Shown here one piece after another: positions 29,407 through 37,519 of a DNA stretch of 64,000 nucleotides. The notes beneath the pieces were generated by a model. The model did no database searches. It saw nothing but the letters and a program-made list of their open reading frames with translations, and was not told where the DNA came from. How positions within the stretch are numbered: the first letter of the stretch is position 1; each line of letters opens with the position of its first letter. This DNA is from Acidobacteriaceae bacterium (GTDB taxonomy: Bacteria > Acidobacteriota > Terriglobia > Terriglobales > Acidobacteriaceae), in assembly GCA_003134855.1 (NCBI GenBank), contig PLCS01000008.1, positions 515,419-579,418 of the forward strand, written 5' to 3'. Both the position numbers and the translations under genes were made by a program.

Positions 29407-31011
29407 ATGAAAAACCGACTTCTCTTGTTGCCAATTTTTGCGCTCTTCCTCGGTTTGGGAACGGCTTCGCTCTTCTCGCAGGAAACCCCGCATCTGGAAA
29501 AACGCGGCGCGGCCACGCAGCTCATCGTGGACGGCAGTCCCTATCTGATACTGGGGGGCGAGCTGCACAACTCCTCCTCGTCGAACCTGGAGTACATGAA
29601 GCCCATCTGGCCCAGTCTGGAGGCGATGGGGTTGAACACCGTGGTGACTCCGCTGAGCTGGGAGCTGATCGAGCCCAGAGAAAGCGCCTTTGACTTTACG
29701 CTTGTCGACGGCCTGCTGGCCCAGGCGCGGGCAGCCCACGAGCGCATGGTCTTCCTCTGGCTGGCCTCGTGGAAGAACGGAATGTCGAGCTATCCGCCGG
29801 TCTGGGTGAAGAGCGATACGCGCCGCTTTCCGCGGGTGGTCCTGAATGGCAATGAGATTGAGCTTCTAAGCCCGGCCAGCGCGGCCACTCAGGAGGCGGA
29901 TGCGCGCGCCTTTGCCGCGCTGATGAAGCACATCAAGGAAGTCGACAGCCGCGACCACACCGTGCTGATGATGCAGGTGGAGAACGAGGTCGGCGTGCTG
30001 GGAGGCTCGCGCGACCACTCCGAGGCTGCGGATAAGGCCTTTGCCTCCCCGGTTCCGGCGGAACTGACCGCCTATCTGAAGGCTCATCGGGAGTCGCTCT
30101 ATCCGGAGCTGAAGGCGCTGTGGGACGCAAATGGAGATAAGATGGCGGGCGCCTGGGCTGAGGTCTTTGGCGACTCGGCGCGCGCCGACGAGATCTTCAT
30201 GGCCTGGAACTATGCGCGCTTTGTGCATGGCGTGACGGCGCGCGGCAAGGCCGCCTACAACATCCCCATGTATGTGAACACCTGGCTGATGGGGGACAAT
30301 ACCCCTCCGGGCGACTATCCCAGTGGCGGGCCGGAGCCGCGCGTGATGGATATCTGGAAGGCCGCCGGCTCGGCCCTGGACTTCTATGCGCCGGATCTCT
30401 ACGCCTCGAACTTTAGCGACTGGTGCCGGCGTTACCACCGCGACGGCAATCCGCTCTTCATGCCCGAGGCCCAGGGCCGGACCACCGGCGCGGCTAACGT
30501 CTTCTATGCGCTGGGCGAGGAGGCCGGATTCGGCTTCTCTCCCTTCGCGATTGAAGATGAGGCGGACCCCAAGGGCGACCTCGCCGCGAGCTATCGCCTG
30601 CTGGCCACTTTGGAGCCACTCATCGTGGCGCATCAGATCGATGGCACAATGCATGGCTTTGTACTGAACCAGGGAAGTCCATCCGTCGATTTCGTGATGC
30701 AGGGCTACACGGTGCACATCACTCTGGACGAGATCTTCGGCAACCACGCGGAGAACGGCTTCGGGCTCATCATGGCCACCGGAAAAGATGAGTTTATTGG
30801 CGCAGGCAAGGGTTTCCGGGTCTTGTTCACGCCGCTCGCGGCCAGCGGCCCGAAGGTGGGCATTGCCGCGGTCGATGAGGGAGTCTTTGAGAACGGAAAA
30901 TGGATTCCTGGCCGACGGCTCAACGGAGACGAGAACGATCAGGGTAAGGGCTGGCGCTTCACTCCGAGGCAGTTGACTACGGAGAAGGTGAAGCTCTACC
31001 ACTTCGAGTAG
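29407..31011 (+). CDS. Secreted GH35-like (DUF5597) beta-galactosidase-type glycosidase
   Basis: A 534-aa exported protein with signal peptide MKNRLLLLPIFALFLGLGT and a TIM-barrel glycosidase body. LILGGELHNSSSSNLEYM is the GH35/42-like entry strand. MMQVENEVG places the presumed acid/base Glu at about residue 194, and FMPEAQG the nucleophile Glu at 354. The C-terminal part resembles DUF5597. It probably cleaves beta-galactosides in plant or exopolysaccharide material; the exact substrate is not inferable. The gene sits between infC and rpmI, which are normally neighbours. Confidence 0.85.
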   Translation: MKNRLLLLPIFALFLGLGTASLFSQETPHLEKRGAATQLIVDGSPYLILGGELHNSSSSNLEYMKPIWPSLEAMGLNTVVTPLSWELIEPRESAFDFTLVDGLLAQARAAHERMVFLWLASWKNGMSSYPPVWVKSDTRRFPRVVLNGNEIELLSPASAATQEADARAFAALMKHIKEVDSRDHTVLMMQVENEVGVLGGSRDHSEAADKAFASPVPAELTAYLKAHRESLYPELKALWDANGDKMAGAWAEVFGDSARADEIFMAWNYARFVHGVTARGKAAYNIPMYVNTWLMGDNTPPGDYPSGGPEPRVMDIWKAAGSALDFYAPDLYASNFSDWCRRYHRDGNPLFMPEAQGRTTGAANVFYALGEEAGFGFSPFAIEDEADPKGDLAASYRLLATLEPLIVAHQIDGTMHGFVLNQGSPSVDFVMQGYTVHITLDEIFGNHAENGFGLIMATGKDEFIGAGKGFRVLFTPLAASGPKVGIAAVDEGVFENGKWIPGRRLNGDENDQGKGWRFTPRQLTTEKVKLYHFE

Positions 31012-31039
31012 GAGCTCGGCCAGGGCCGTCGATTTGCGC

Positions 31040-31045
31040 TATAAT
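31040..31045 (+). promoter_or_regulatory. -10 element upstream of rpmI
   Basis: TATAAT 86 nt before the rpmI start implies an independent promoter for rpmI-rplT. No good -35 is seen. The leader is about 80 nt. Confidence 0.5.
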
Positions 31046-31131
31046 GGTTGAAGCCTCAAGAGGGCAGGGAAAGTCCTGTCTCACGGGCCATGTGGAGGGC
31101 GAGAAACTCTCCGCTCAAGACGAGAAGAAAA

Positions 31132-31329
31132 ATGCCCAAGTTGAAGACCCATACGGGCGCGGCCAAGCGCTTCAGCAAGACTGGCACCGGCAAGATCAAG
31201 CGGGGCCAGACGAAGACGCGGCACATCCTTACTTCGAAGGCGCCAAAGACGAAACGCAAGCTGGGCCGGACCCTGCTGGTTTCCGATGGCGACTACAAGA
31301 AGGTAGCGCGCATGATTCCTTACGCCTGA
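31132..31329 (+). CDS. rpmI: 50S ribosomal protein L35
   Basis: A 65-aa very basic protein, [20 protein letters not shown], with the family core [17 protein letters not shown] 31132 follows GACGAGAAG. It is followed by rplT after an unusually long, structured gap of 222 bp. Confidence 0.97.
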   Translation: MPKLKTHTGAAKRFSKTGTGKIKRGQTKTRHILTSKAPKTKRKLGRTLLVSDGDYKKVARMIPYA

Positions 31330-31337
31330 TCGTGGCG

Positions 31338-31421
31338 CTCTCTCCTGACGGAGAGGGTGCTGCCGGGCCCCGGCAAACGCGTTGCACGGGCCCCCGGGTA
31401 CTGCGGACGGCAGCCTTTTTT
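31338..31421 (+). promoter_or_regulatory. Attenuator-like hairpins between rpmI and rplT
   Basis: The first hairpin is CTCTCC-TGAC-GGAGAG (31340-31355, extendable by two pairs). The second is larger: GCTGCC (31359-31364) pairs with GGCAGC (31409-31414), with GGGCCC blocks inside, followed by CTTTTTT (31415-31421). The shape is that of an intrinsic terminator placed inside the L35-L20 operon. L20 is a known autoregulator in other bacteria. Confidence 0.6.
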
Positions 31422-31551
31422 GGATGTCATCGCAGAGAACCGAGAGATTCAGGCTTGTAAAAGCGAGTGAAGAGGTGTACCGCCCCGCCCGGCAAGGGTT
31501 TGGGCCTCCTGCCTCCAGCCGCATCACCGAACGCAAAATGGAGAAATCGCT

Positions 31552-31926
31552 ATGCCCCGCGTAAAACGCAGCACCAAGCGGAGTGACCGCCGCAAGAAGA
31601 TTCTGGAAAGAGCCAGTGGCTACTTCCTTACGAAGTCCAAGCTCTATCAGGCAGCGCAGGAGGCCGTCGAACGCGGCCTGAAGTTCGCCTACACCGGCCG
31701 CAAGCAGAAGAAGCGCCAGTTCCGCTCGCTGTGGATCGTGCGCATCTCGGCCGCCGCCAAGCTGAACAATTTCAGCTACTCGCAACTGATCAATGGCTTG
31801 AAGAAGGCCGACGTCGAGCTAGACCGCAAGATCCTGGCCGACATTGCCGTCAAGGATCCGGCCGGCTTCACCGGCTTGGTCGATCAGGCCAAGATCGCTC
31901 TGGCCGCGGAGAAGGCTGGCAACTAA
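31552..31926 (+). CDS. rplT: 50S ribosomal protein L20
   Basis: A 124-aa basic protein, [18 protein letters not shown], with the conserved [18 protein letters not shown] and [14 protein letters not shown] core (here [18 protein letters not shown]). It organises 23S rRNA early in assembly and represses its own operon in E. coli and Bacillus. A perfect terminator follows 23 bp after the stop. Confidence 0.97.
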   Translation: MPRVKRSTKRSDRRKKILERASGYFLTKSKLYQAAQEAVERGLKFAYTGRKQKKRQFRSLWIVRISAAAKLNNFSYSQLINGLKKADVELDRKILADIAVKDPAGFTGLVDQAKIALAAEKAGN

Positions 31927-31949
31927 GAGCGAGTCAGCAAGTCAACGAT

Positions 31950-31984
31950 ACGGCCCGGAGTCCACTGGATTCCGGGCCGTTTTG
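31950..31984 (+). terminator. rplT terminator
   Basis: A perfect 10-bp stem ACGGCCCGGA/TCCGGGCCGT with an 11-nt loop, followed by TTTTGCGTTTG, the same tail as the rpsA terminator. Confidence 0.88.
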
Positions 31985-31997
31985 CGTTTGGAGTGAA

Positions 31998-32975
31998 TTA
32001 CTTCTCGCTTAAGAATCCCTCTACTGCCTTCTGCCACATCTCCGGCTGGTCGACGAAGTTCATGTGGCCGCTGTTGGGCAGGATGACGAGCTTCGAGCCG
32101 GTGATCTTCTCGTGCATCTCTTTGCTCAGGCTGGGGTCGCACTCGTCGTGGTCGCCGGCCACGATCAGCGTGGGGACGTGAATCGTTGGCAGGCGGTCAA
32201 CGTATTCGACAGATTTCAGGTTGCCGTCGATGACGAACTCGCCGTCCGAGCCCCACATGGCGCGGTAGAGCTCCCAGTTGGTGGGGGCGTTGCCGCCGGC
32301 AGGGTCGTAGTTGGAGTCGGGGCGGGCGCCGAAGAGGAAGGGAAAGTAACCGGGACCCCAGGCGAGCGTCTCGTATTCCGCCAGGTAGCGGCCGTGCTCC
32401 CAGACCTCGCCTTTGCCAAAGAGGCCGGCTGCTTCGAGTTCGTTCAGGCGGGCCAGCTTGGCGGGAGGCATGGCGGCCTTCTCGCGAGCCAGCACGGCGT
32501 TCATCTCGCGCGTGGAGGCGAAGGTCGAGTTGAGGATCAGGTGAGAGAGATTCTGCTGGTACTTGAGGGCGTAGGCCTGAGCCAGCACGCCGCCGCAACT
32601 GTGGCCGAGCAGCGAGATTTTGCCCAGGTGGAGGGCCACGCGCACGGCCTCCAAGTCCTCGACGTCCCCCTCGACGGTGTAGAGGCTGGTGTCTTGCAGG
32701 CGCTGGGAGCGCCCCGAGCCGCGCTCGTCGATGAAGATGAGCCGGTGGGTGCGGGCCAGCGGCAGCAGCCAGGGCAGGAAGTAGTCGTGGCTGGCGCCGG
32801 GACCGCCGTGCAGGACGACCAGCGGGGAGCCGTTGCCGAAGGCCACATAGTAGATGAGCACGCCGTGGGCGTCGACGAAGCCCTCTTGCTGGGGGTAAAC
32901 GGCGTATTGGGCGGCGGCCGGGACCGTCACGGCTGCGGCAAGAAACAGAGCGAGAGTCAGGTGGAGAAGCTTCAT
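31998..32975 (-). CDS. Secreted alpha/beta hydrolase, S33 proline iminopeptidase family
   Basis: A 325-aa exported protein with signal peptide MKLLHLTLALFLAAAVTVPA. The S33 signatures are all present: HGGPGASHDY oxyanion motif, DERGSGRS, nucleophile elbow GHSCGG, acid DHDECD and catalytic His in NSGHMNF. Family members remove N-terminal proline or hydrolyse small amides and esters; the periplasmic location here suggests peptide scavenging. ATG 32975 gives the signal peptide. It is divergent from pheS with a 57-bp gap. Confidence 0.88.
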   Translation of the reverse strand: MKLLHLTLALFLAAAVTVPAAAQYAVYPQQEGFVDAHGVLIYYVAFGNGSPLVVLHGGPGASHDYFLPWLLPLARTHRLIFIDERGSGRSQRLQDTSLYTVEGDVEDLEAVRVALHLGKISLLGHSCGGVLAQAYALKYQQNLSHLILNSTFASTREMNAVLAREKAAMPPAKLARLNELEAAGLFGKGEVWEHGRYLAEYETLAWGPGYFPFLFGARPDSNYDPAGGNAPTNWELYRAMWGSDGEFVIDGNLKSVEYVDRLPTIHVPTLIVAGDHDECDPSLSKEMHEKITGSKLVILPNSGHMNFVDQPEMWQKAVEGFLSEK

Positions 32976-32982
32976 GCAGATG

Positions 32983-32988
32983 AGAATA
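32983..32988 (-). promoter_or_regulatory. -10 element of the S33 hydrolase gene (leaderless arrangement)
   Basis: On the minus strand TATTCT ends 7 nt before ATG 32975; no Shine-Dalgarno is present. Confidence 0.5.
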
Positions 32989-33032
32989 CAAGATTTCGCC
33001 CCATGCAGTGATTTATCCTTTTGTATACGCAT

Positions 33033-34136
33033 ATGAACATTGAGATTCCCAATTTGACGGCATTTGACGAGGCTGCGCTGGACTCAGCGTTTGTCCAACT
33101 GGAGCGGCAGGCGAGGGCGGCGGCCGCGGCGCTCGACAATGAGGCGGCGGTGGACGGCTTCAAGCTGCAATGGCTGGGGCGCAAGCAGGGCCTGCTCAAC
33201 GAGATCTCCGGCCGCTGGCTGAAGGCTGCGCCTGGGGAGGCAAAGAAGCTGCTGGGCGTGCGCTTCAACGCGCTGAAGGCGGTGGTGGAGACCTTGCTGG
33301 ACGAGGCGCTCGGCGCGGGACCGACGGATGCGGCGCTGGCTCGCGAGGCCATCGACATTACGCTGCCCGGGACGCGACGGCTGATGGGCGCCGAGCACCC
33401 GATTACGCGCACGCTGAATGAGATTGTCAGTGTCTTCGCGGCGCTGGGCTACTCGGTGGGCGTGGGGCCGGAGGTCGAGACCGACTACTACAACTTCGAG
33501 AGCATGAACTTTCCGCCTGGGCATCCGGCGCGGGACACGCAAGACACGCTGGTGGTGGCGGGGCAGGAGCGGCGTCCGCAGCGCGACCGGCTGCTGATGC
33601 GCACCCATACTTCGCCCGTCCAGATGCGGACGATGGAGTCGCAGCCGCCGCCGGTACGGATTGTGATTCCCGGCAAGGTGCATCGCAACGACGCCGCCGA
33701 CGCGACGCACTCACCAATCTTCCACCAGGTCGAAGGCCTCTGCGTGGATACCAACATCACCTTCAGCGACCTGAAGGGAACGCTGGACCACGCGATGAAG
33801 GTCCTGTTCGGCTCGGCGGTAAAGACGCGCTTTTTTCCGTCGTTCTTTCCGTTCACGGAGCCCAGTGCGGATGTGCAGATCAGTTGCATTTTTTGTGGAG
33901 GCAAAGGCTGCCGCAAATGTAAAAACTCGGGATGGATTGAGCTGCTGGGCTGCGGCATGGTGGACCCGGCGGTCTTCGCGTTTGCCGCGGAAAAGCAGCC
34001 AGCCTACGACCCGAAGAAGATTTCCGGCTTTGCGTTTGGCATGGGCGTCGAGCGTATCGCGATGATGAAGTACGGGATTAGTGAAATTGGGTCGTTGTTT
34101 GCGGGCGATATGCGCTTCCTGGGGCAATTTGCTTGA
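33033..34136 (+). CDS. pheS: Phenylalanyl-tRNA synthetase alpha subunit
   Basis: A 367-aa class II synthetase subunit that charges tRNA-Phe as an alpha2-beta2 complex with PheT. Motif 1 region HPITRTLNEI, motif 2 (PGKVHRNDAADATHSPIFHQVEGL) and motif 3 (GFAFGMGVERIAMMKYGI) are intact. Four Cys in CIFCGGKGCRKC form a zinc-ribbon-like insert found in a subset of bacterial PheS. ATG 33033 gives the usual N-terminus; no ribosome site is obvious. pheT follows after a palindromic repeat. Confidence 0.97.
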   Translation: MNIEIPNLTAFDEAALDSAFVQLERQARAAAAALDNEAAVDGFKLQWLGRKQGLLNEISGRWLKAAPGEAKKLLGVRFNALKAVVETLLDEALGAGPTDAALAREAIDITLPGTRRLMGAEHPITRTLNEIVSVFAALGYSVGVGPEVETDYYNFESMNFPPGHPARDTQDTLVVAGQERRPQRDRLLMRTHTSPVQMRTMESQPPPVRIVIPGKVHRNDAADATHSPIFHQVEGLCVDTNITFSDLKGTLDHAMKVLFGSAVKTRFFPSFFPFTEPSADVQISCIFCGGKGCRKCKNSGWIELLGCGMVDPAVFAFAAEKQPAYDPKKISGFAFGMGVERIAMMKYGISEIGSLFAGDMRFLGQFA

Positions 34137-34166
34137 GGAAGCGCGGTTTTTGATTGGAAGCAGCAA

Positions 34167-34200
34167 GTTAGCGTGCGCAAAGCGCACGCTAACTCGCTAA
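34167..34200. repeat. GCTAAC palindromic repeat copy D between pheS and pheT
   Basis: A perfect 12-bp stem GTTAGCGTGCGC/GCGCACGCTAAC with loop AAA, followed by TCGCTAA. It lies within what should be a pheST operon. Confidence 0.85.
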
Positions 34201-34212
34201 AAGGTAACCCAA

Positions 34213-36345
34213 ATGAAAATTCTTACAAAATGGCTTCGAGCGTACTTGCCGGGACTGCCGGTGGACGATGCACGGCTCGCCGAAGATCTGACCCTGCGTG
34301 GCATTGCCGTTGAGGGCATCTACGACTTAGGCTCGGGCAACGGCTCGGGCAACGGCTCGCTCTTCGAGATGGACATCACCACCAATCGCGTGGATGCGAT
34401 GAACCACTACGGCGTGGCGCGCGAGGCAGCGGCGATCTATGGGCTGGCGCTGCCGGTGCTGGATTTCGCTCTGCCGGAATTCCGGCCGACCGCCAAGCCC
34501 TTTTCCGTGCGCATTGAAGCCGAGGACGCCTGCGGGCGGTTTACGGCGCGAGTGCTGCGCGGCGTCACCATCGGCCCCTCACGGGATTGGTTTGCGGGCG
34601 CGGAGGTAGCCACTTACTTTGGTCTACTGGAGCAAAAGCAAATTTCTAACGCGGTGGACGCGACCAACTTCGCCTGGATAGCGATGGGCCAGCCGACGCA
34701 CGTCTTCGACCTGGACAAAATTGAAGGCGGCATCGTGGTGCGACGGGCGCGGAAGGGCGAGCGGGTGAAGACCCTCGACGGCGTGGAGCGCACACTCGAT
34801 CCGGAAGACCTGATCATTGCCGATCACCTAAAGCCTCTCGGTTTGGCAGGCGTCATGGGCGGCTGGGACTCGATGATTACAACGGAGACGAAAAATGTTC
34901 TGGTTGAAGCGGCGTGGTTTGATCCGGTCGCGGTGCGGAGGACGGCGCGGCGGCACGGGCTGCACACCGACGCCAGCCACCGCTTCGAGCGCGGCGCGGA
35001 CTTCAACGCAGGGCACGTGGCATCGGCCCTGGTGAGCAGCATTCTGCTGGCGAATGGCGGCTGGATCGAGGGCGATCTGGTGGACGCGCGCGTACCCGCA
35101 CTCGAGGCGCGCACCGCCAACCGCAAGCCGGTCGAGCTCAAACTCAGCGAGGTGCGGCGGATTCTGGGCGCGACGGTGGACGCGGAAGGAATTACCGCGG
35201 CGACGGTTGAGGGCGTGCTGATCGCGCTGGGATGTGGACTGGCCACCTGCGGTGGGGCAGCCTTGGACAATGCGGCGTGGTTAGTCACATTACCCAGTTG
35301 GCGGCTGGACCTGGAGCGGGAAATCGACCTGATCGAAGAGGTCGCCCGCGTCTACGGCTACAACCGATTTGCCAACACGCTGCCGGCTTTTGGCGAAGGG
35401 GTGCGCGCGCTGCCCTGGGCGGCCCAGGAGTCCGAAGTGCGGCGCACGCTGCTCGCGGCCGGCTTCCATGAGGCGATTGGGAGCACCTTCTGCTCGGCTG
35501 CCGAAGCTGCGCTGACGGCACCGCAACCGGGGCTGGCGGTCCCGCTGGGCAATCCACTCAGCGAGGAGGCGGGTGTGCTGCGGCCGTCGCCAGTGGCGGG
35601 AATGCTGGCGATGATCGCCGGCAATCTGCATCGCGACGTGAGCGACGTGCGCTTGTTCGAGCTGGGCACGGTCTTCAGCGGGACGACGGAAAAGGTTGAC
35701 GAGCGGCCCGCGCTCTCATTCGGCGCGGTGGGAACTCTGCCGGAGCAGGGAGCGCTGCACGCGGCGCGCGCGATTGAGTTCCACGACGTGAAAGGAGTTG
35801 TGGAGCAGGTCGTGGGGCGCTTCCACGCGCGGGCCGTCCTCTTCGATCACTTCCCTGCCGAGGCCGGGCTGACGCCGGAGTGGCTGCATCCGTATCGCGC
35901 CGCGCGGGTGGTCGTAGACGGCATGACGGCGGGCTGGTTCGGCCAACTGCATCCGCGCGTGGCTGCCGAGCGCAAGTTGAAAGACCCAGTCCTGCTGGGC
36001 GAACTTTATCTGGACCGGCTCTACAAGTTGCCGTTGCGCCAGCCGATTGCGCGGGAGATCTCGCGCTTCCAGCCGGTTCGCCGCGATTTTTCTCTGGTTT
36101 TGGATGTAAGCATCACCTGGGAAAAGATCGACCAGGCGGTAGCCGGGTTGCGGATTCCCGAGTTGGTGGAGTGGCGGGCGCGCGAGGTCTTCCGCGATGC
36201 AAAGCTGGGCGCGGGCGAGTATGCTTTGTTGCTGGGGGCGACCTTTCAGGCTGCGGACCGCACGCTGCGCGAAGAGGAGTTGCAGGAGTTCCAGTCGCGG
36301 GTGGTCGAGGCTGTTGGCAAAGTTGGGGCGCGGCTGCGCAGTTAG
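34213..36345 (+). CDS. pheT: Phenylalanyl-tRNA synthetase beta subunit
   Basis: A 710-aa PheT lacking the N-terminal tRNA-binding (EMAP-like) domain of the longer, about 800-aa, form: B1 core motifs such as FEMDITTNRVDAMNHYGVAREAA start near residue 52. The B3/4 editing module, B5, catalytic-like core and C-terminal FDX-ACB domain (SRFQPVRRDFSLVLD onward, about residue 617) follow. A short Gly-Ser repeat, GSGNGSGNGS, lies at about 38-47. ATG 34213 follows AAGGTAACCC. Confidence 0.95.
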   Translation: MKILTKWLRAYLPGLPVDDARLAEDLTLRGIAVEGIYDLGSGNGSGNGSLFEMDITTNRVDAMNHYGVAREAAAIYGLALPVLDFALPEFRPTAKPFSVRIEAEDACGRFTARVLRGVTIGPSRDWFAGAEVATYFGLLEQKQISNAVDATNFAWIAMGQPTHVFDLDKIEGGIVVRRARKGERVKTLDGVERTLDPEDLIIADHLKPLGLAGVMGGWDSMITTETKNVLVEAAWFDPVAVRRTARRHGLHTDASHRFERGADFNAGHVASALVSSILLANGGWIEGDLVDARVPALEARTANRKPVELKLSEVRRILGATVDAEGITAATVEGVLIALGCGLATCGGAALDNAAWLVTLPSWRLDLEREIDLIEEVARVYGYNRFANTLPAFGEGVRALPWAAQESEVRRTLLAAGFHEAIGSTFCSAAEAALTAPQPGLAVPLGNPLSEEAGVLRPSPVAGMLAMIAGNLHRDVSDVRLFELGTVFSGTTEKVDERPALSFGAVGTLPEQGALHAARAIEFHDVKGVVEQVVGRFHARAVLFDHFPAEAGLTPEWLHPYRAARVVVDGMTAGWFGQLHPRVAAERKLKDPVLLGELYLDRLYKLPLRQPIAREISRFQPVRRDFSLVLDVSITWEKIDQAVAGLRIPELVEWRAREVFRDAKLGAGEYALLLGATFQAADRTLREEELQEFQSRVVEAVGKVGARLRS

Positions 36346-36411
36346 GCGGAAATCAGCCGTGATCGGCGTTATACTTCACGGATAAGCCATAATCCCGTGG
36401 AGGTTTTTTCA

Positions 36412-36774
36412 ATGTCGGAGTCCCTGTGGAAGTCAGATGTGATGGAAGAAGCGTTGCCTGAAGAGCCCAAGACTGAGCCGGCGGCGGAAGAGGCTTCAGG
36501 GCCGGCCGCGGACTCAGGCGCCGTGACGCTGAGCGTCGACGAGTTCTCCGCGCTGGAAGAACGCATTCAGCGCACCGTGAATCTCGTCAAGTTCGAGCGG
36601 CAGGCGCGCGCCACTGCCGAAGAGCGCGTCATCACATTGCAAACGCAACTGCGCGAGCAGGCCCCGCTGGCCGAGCAGCTTCAGAAGGAAATCAGTGCAC
36701 TGCGCGAGGAGCGCGCCCAGGTGCGGCAGCGCGTCGAGCGCATCCTCTCTCAACTGGACGCGCTGGAACTGTGA
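36412..36774 (+). CDS. Coiled-coil protein upstream of zapA (ZapB-like in form)
   Basis: A 120-aa protein with an acidic N-terminus and a long heptad-rich helix from about residue 45 to the end (LEERIQRTVNLVKFERQARATA). It starts at ATG 36412, 8 nt after GGAGG. Its place directly before zapA, with stop and next start 8 bp apart, suggests a division-linked role similar to ZapB. This is inference from shape and neighbourhood only. Confidence 0.7.
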   Translation: MSESLWKSDVMEEALPEEPKTEPAAEEASGPAADSGAVTLSVDEFSALEERIQRTVNLVKFERQARATAEERVITLQTQLREQAPLAEQLQKEISALREERAQVRQRVERILSQLDALEL

Positions 36775-36782
36775 GGCCAACC

Positions 36783-37103
36783 ATGGCTCAAGAGCAATCC
36801 GGCAATCGGCCTGGCCACGTTGCCGTCGAAATCTACGACCAGACCTATTACCTCGCCGGTGAGGACACGGAGCACATTCGCGGCCTGGCTGAGCTGGTGG
36901 ATGCGCGGATGCGCGTCGTGGCCGCGGGCGGACGTACGGTGGATTCGCTGCGCGTGGCCGTGCTGGCGGCGCTGAATCTGGCCGACGAACTGTCAGAGGC
37001 TCGCAAGGCTCCGGGCGGCGATGCGCGGCTGACTACGGCGCGCGCAGCCAGCCTGCGCGGAATGCTGGACGAAGTGCTCGAAGATGAACGAAAAATTGGA
37101 TAG
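36783..37103 (+). CDS. zapA: Cell division protein ZapA
   Basis: A 106-aa protein of the ZapA family, which stabilises FtsZ bundles at the division ring. The N-terminal beta segment VAVEIYDQTYYLAGEDTEHIRGLAELVDARM is characteristic, followed by the dimerising helix with SLRVAVLAALNLADEL. ATG 36783 follows GTGAGG; GTG 36771, overlapping the previous stop, is an alternative. It is followed by the 6S RNA, repeating the zapA-ssrS order known from proteobacteria. Confidence 0.9.
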   Translation: MAQEQSGNRPGHVAVEIYDQTYYLAGEDTEHIRGLAELVDARMRVVAAGGRTVDSLRVAVLAALNLADELSEARKAPGGDARLTTARAASLRGMLDEVLEDERKIG

Positions 37104-37191
37104 CCGCCTTTGCCGCTCTCCAATTCGGAACCGGCGGCCCGAAAACTGCGGGTTCAGAACGGTAGCACAGACCTAGCCTTCAATACAAGAC

Positions 37192-37220
37192 TTGTAATTT
37201 CCCACGCGGACTCCTACTAT
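37192..37220 (+). promoter_or_regulatory. Promoter of the 6S RNA
   Basis: TTGTAA (37192-37197), a 17-bp spacer and TACTAT (37215-37220). The predicted start, 37227, coincides with the first base of the closing stem. Confidence 0.75.
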
Positions 37221-37226
37221 TCGCAA

Positions 37227-37420
37227 TAGAAACCGGCCTGCAAAGCAGGTGGGCGATCAACGCTGGTTGAACCAACATTCATTGAACAGGGGCTCAACTC
37301 GACAATCGGTTCTGTGTGCCGTGTCCGCCAGTCCGGAATGCCTAATGAACCGCGGAGAGCTCCACCTTCTTAGGAAGGGTTCACCGGCGCATCAAACACG
37401 GCCCCGTGGGCCGGATTCTA
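37227..37420 (+). ncRNA. ssrS: 6S RNA
   Basis: 6S RNA mimics an open promoter and sequesters sigma-70 RNA polymerase. The 194-nt segment folds as a long closed rod. The closing stem pairs TAGAAACCGGCC (37227-37238) with GGCCGGATTCTA (37409-37420), with one A-A mismatch. Next, GCTGGTTGAACC (37262-37273) pairs with GGTTCACCGGC (37378-37388). Further in, GGGGCTC (37289-37295) pairs with GAGCTCC (37356-37362), and CGGTTC (37307-37312) with GAACCG (37347-37352). On the 3' side a small hairpin CCTTC-TTAG-GAAGG (37365-37378) sits at the place where E. coli 6S has its central-bubble hairpin. Size, fold, promoter spacing and position after zapA all agree. Confidence 0.87.
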
Positions 37421-37453
37421 CCTTCCCGCAGGATTGCGGCAGCTACGCCCAAT

Positions 37454-37492
37454 CACCCCAATGAGCATAAATCGCTCATCGGGGACCCCGAT
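37454..37492. repeat. CACCCC...GGGGACCCCGA palindrome, single copy
   Basis: CCCCAATGAGC pairs with GCTCATCGGGG and the element ends in GGGGACCCCGAT. It is the same element that is nested twice at 22213-22295. Confidence 0.7.
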
Positions 37493-37506
37493 AAGCGCAA
37501 ATGCCG

Positions 37507-37512
37507 TATTCT
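37507..37512 (+). promoter_or_regulatory. -10 element of the second Lgt-like gene (leaderless arrangement)
   Basis: TATTCT ends 7 nt before GTG 37520, with no Shine-Dalgarno between. Confidence 0.5.
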
Positions 37513-37519
37513 GACACTG

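Noticed and set aside
31052..31131. RNase P RNA-like GGGAAAGTCC upstream of rpmI
   Set aside because: Only one short word matches and there is no room for the about 350-nt RNA before rpmI.
33013..33033. Leaderless promoter for pheS
   Set aside because: GTATAC ends only about 4 nt before the ATG and other candidates are 13 nt away, so the spacing does not fit the pattern seen at the other genes.
37227..37420. tmRNA or SRP RNA in the gap after zapA
   Set aside because: No tRNA-like ends, tag frame or GGAAGCAGC loop; the rod fold and synteny fit 6S RNA.
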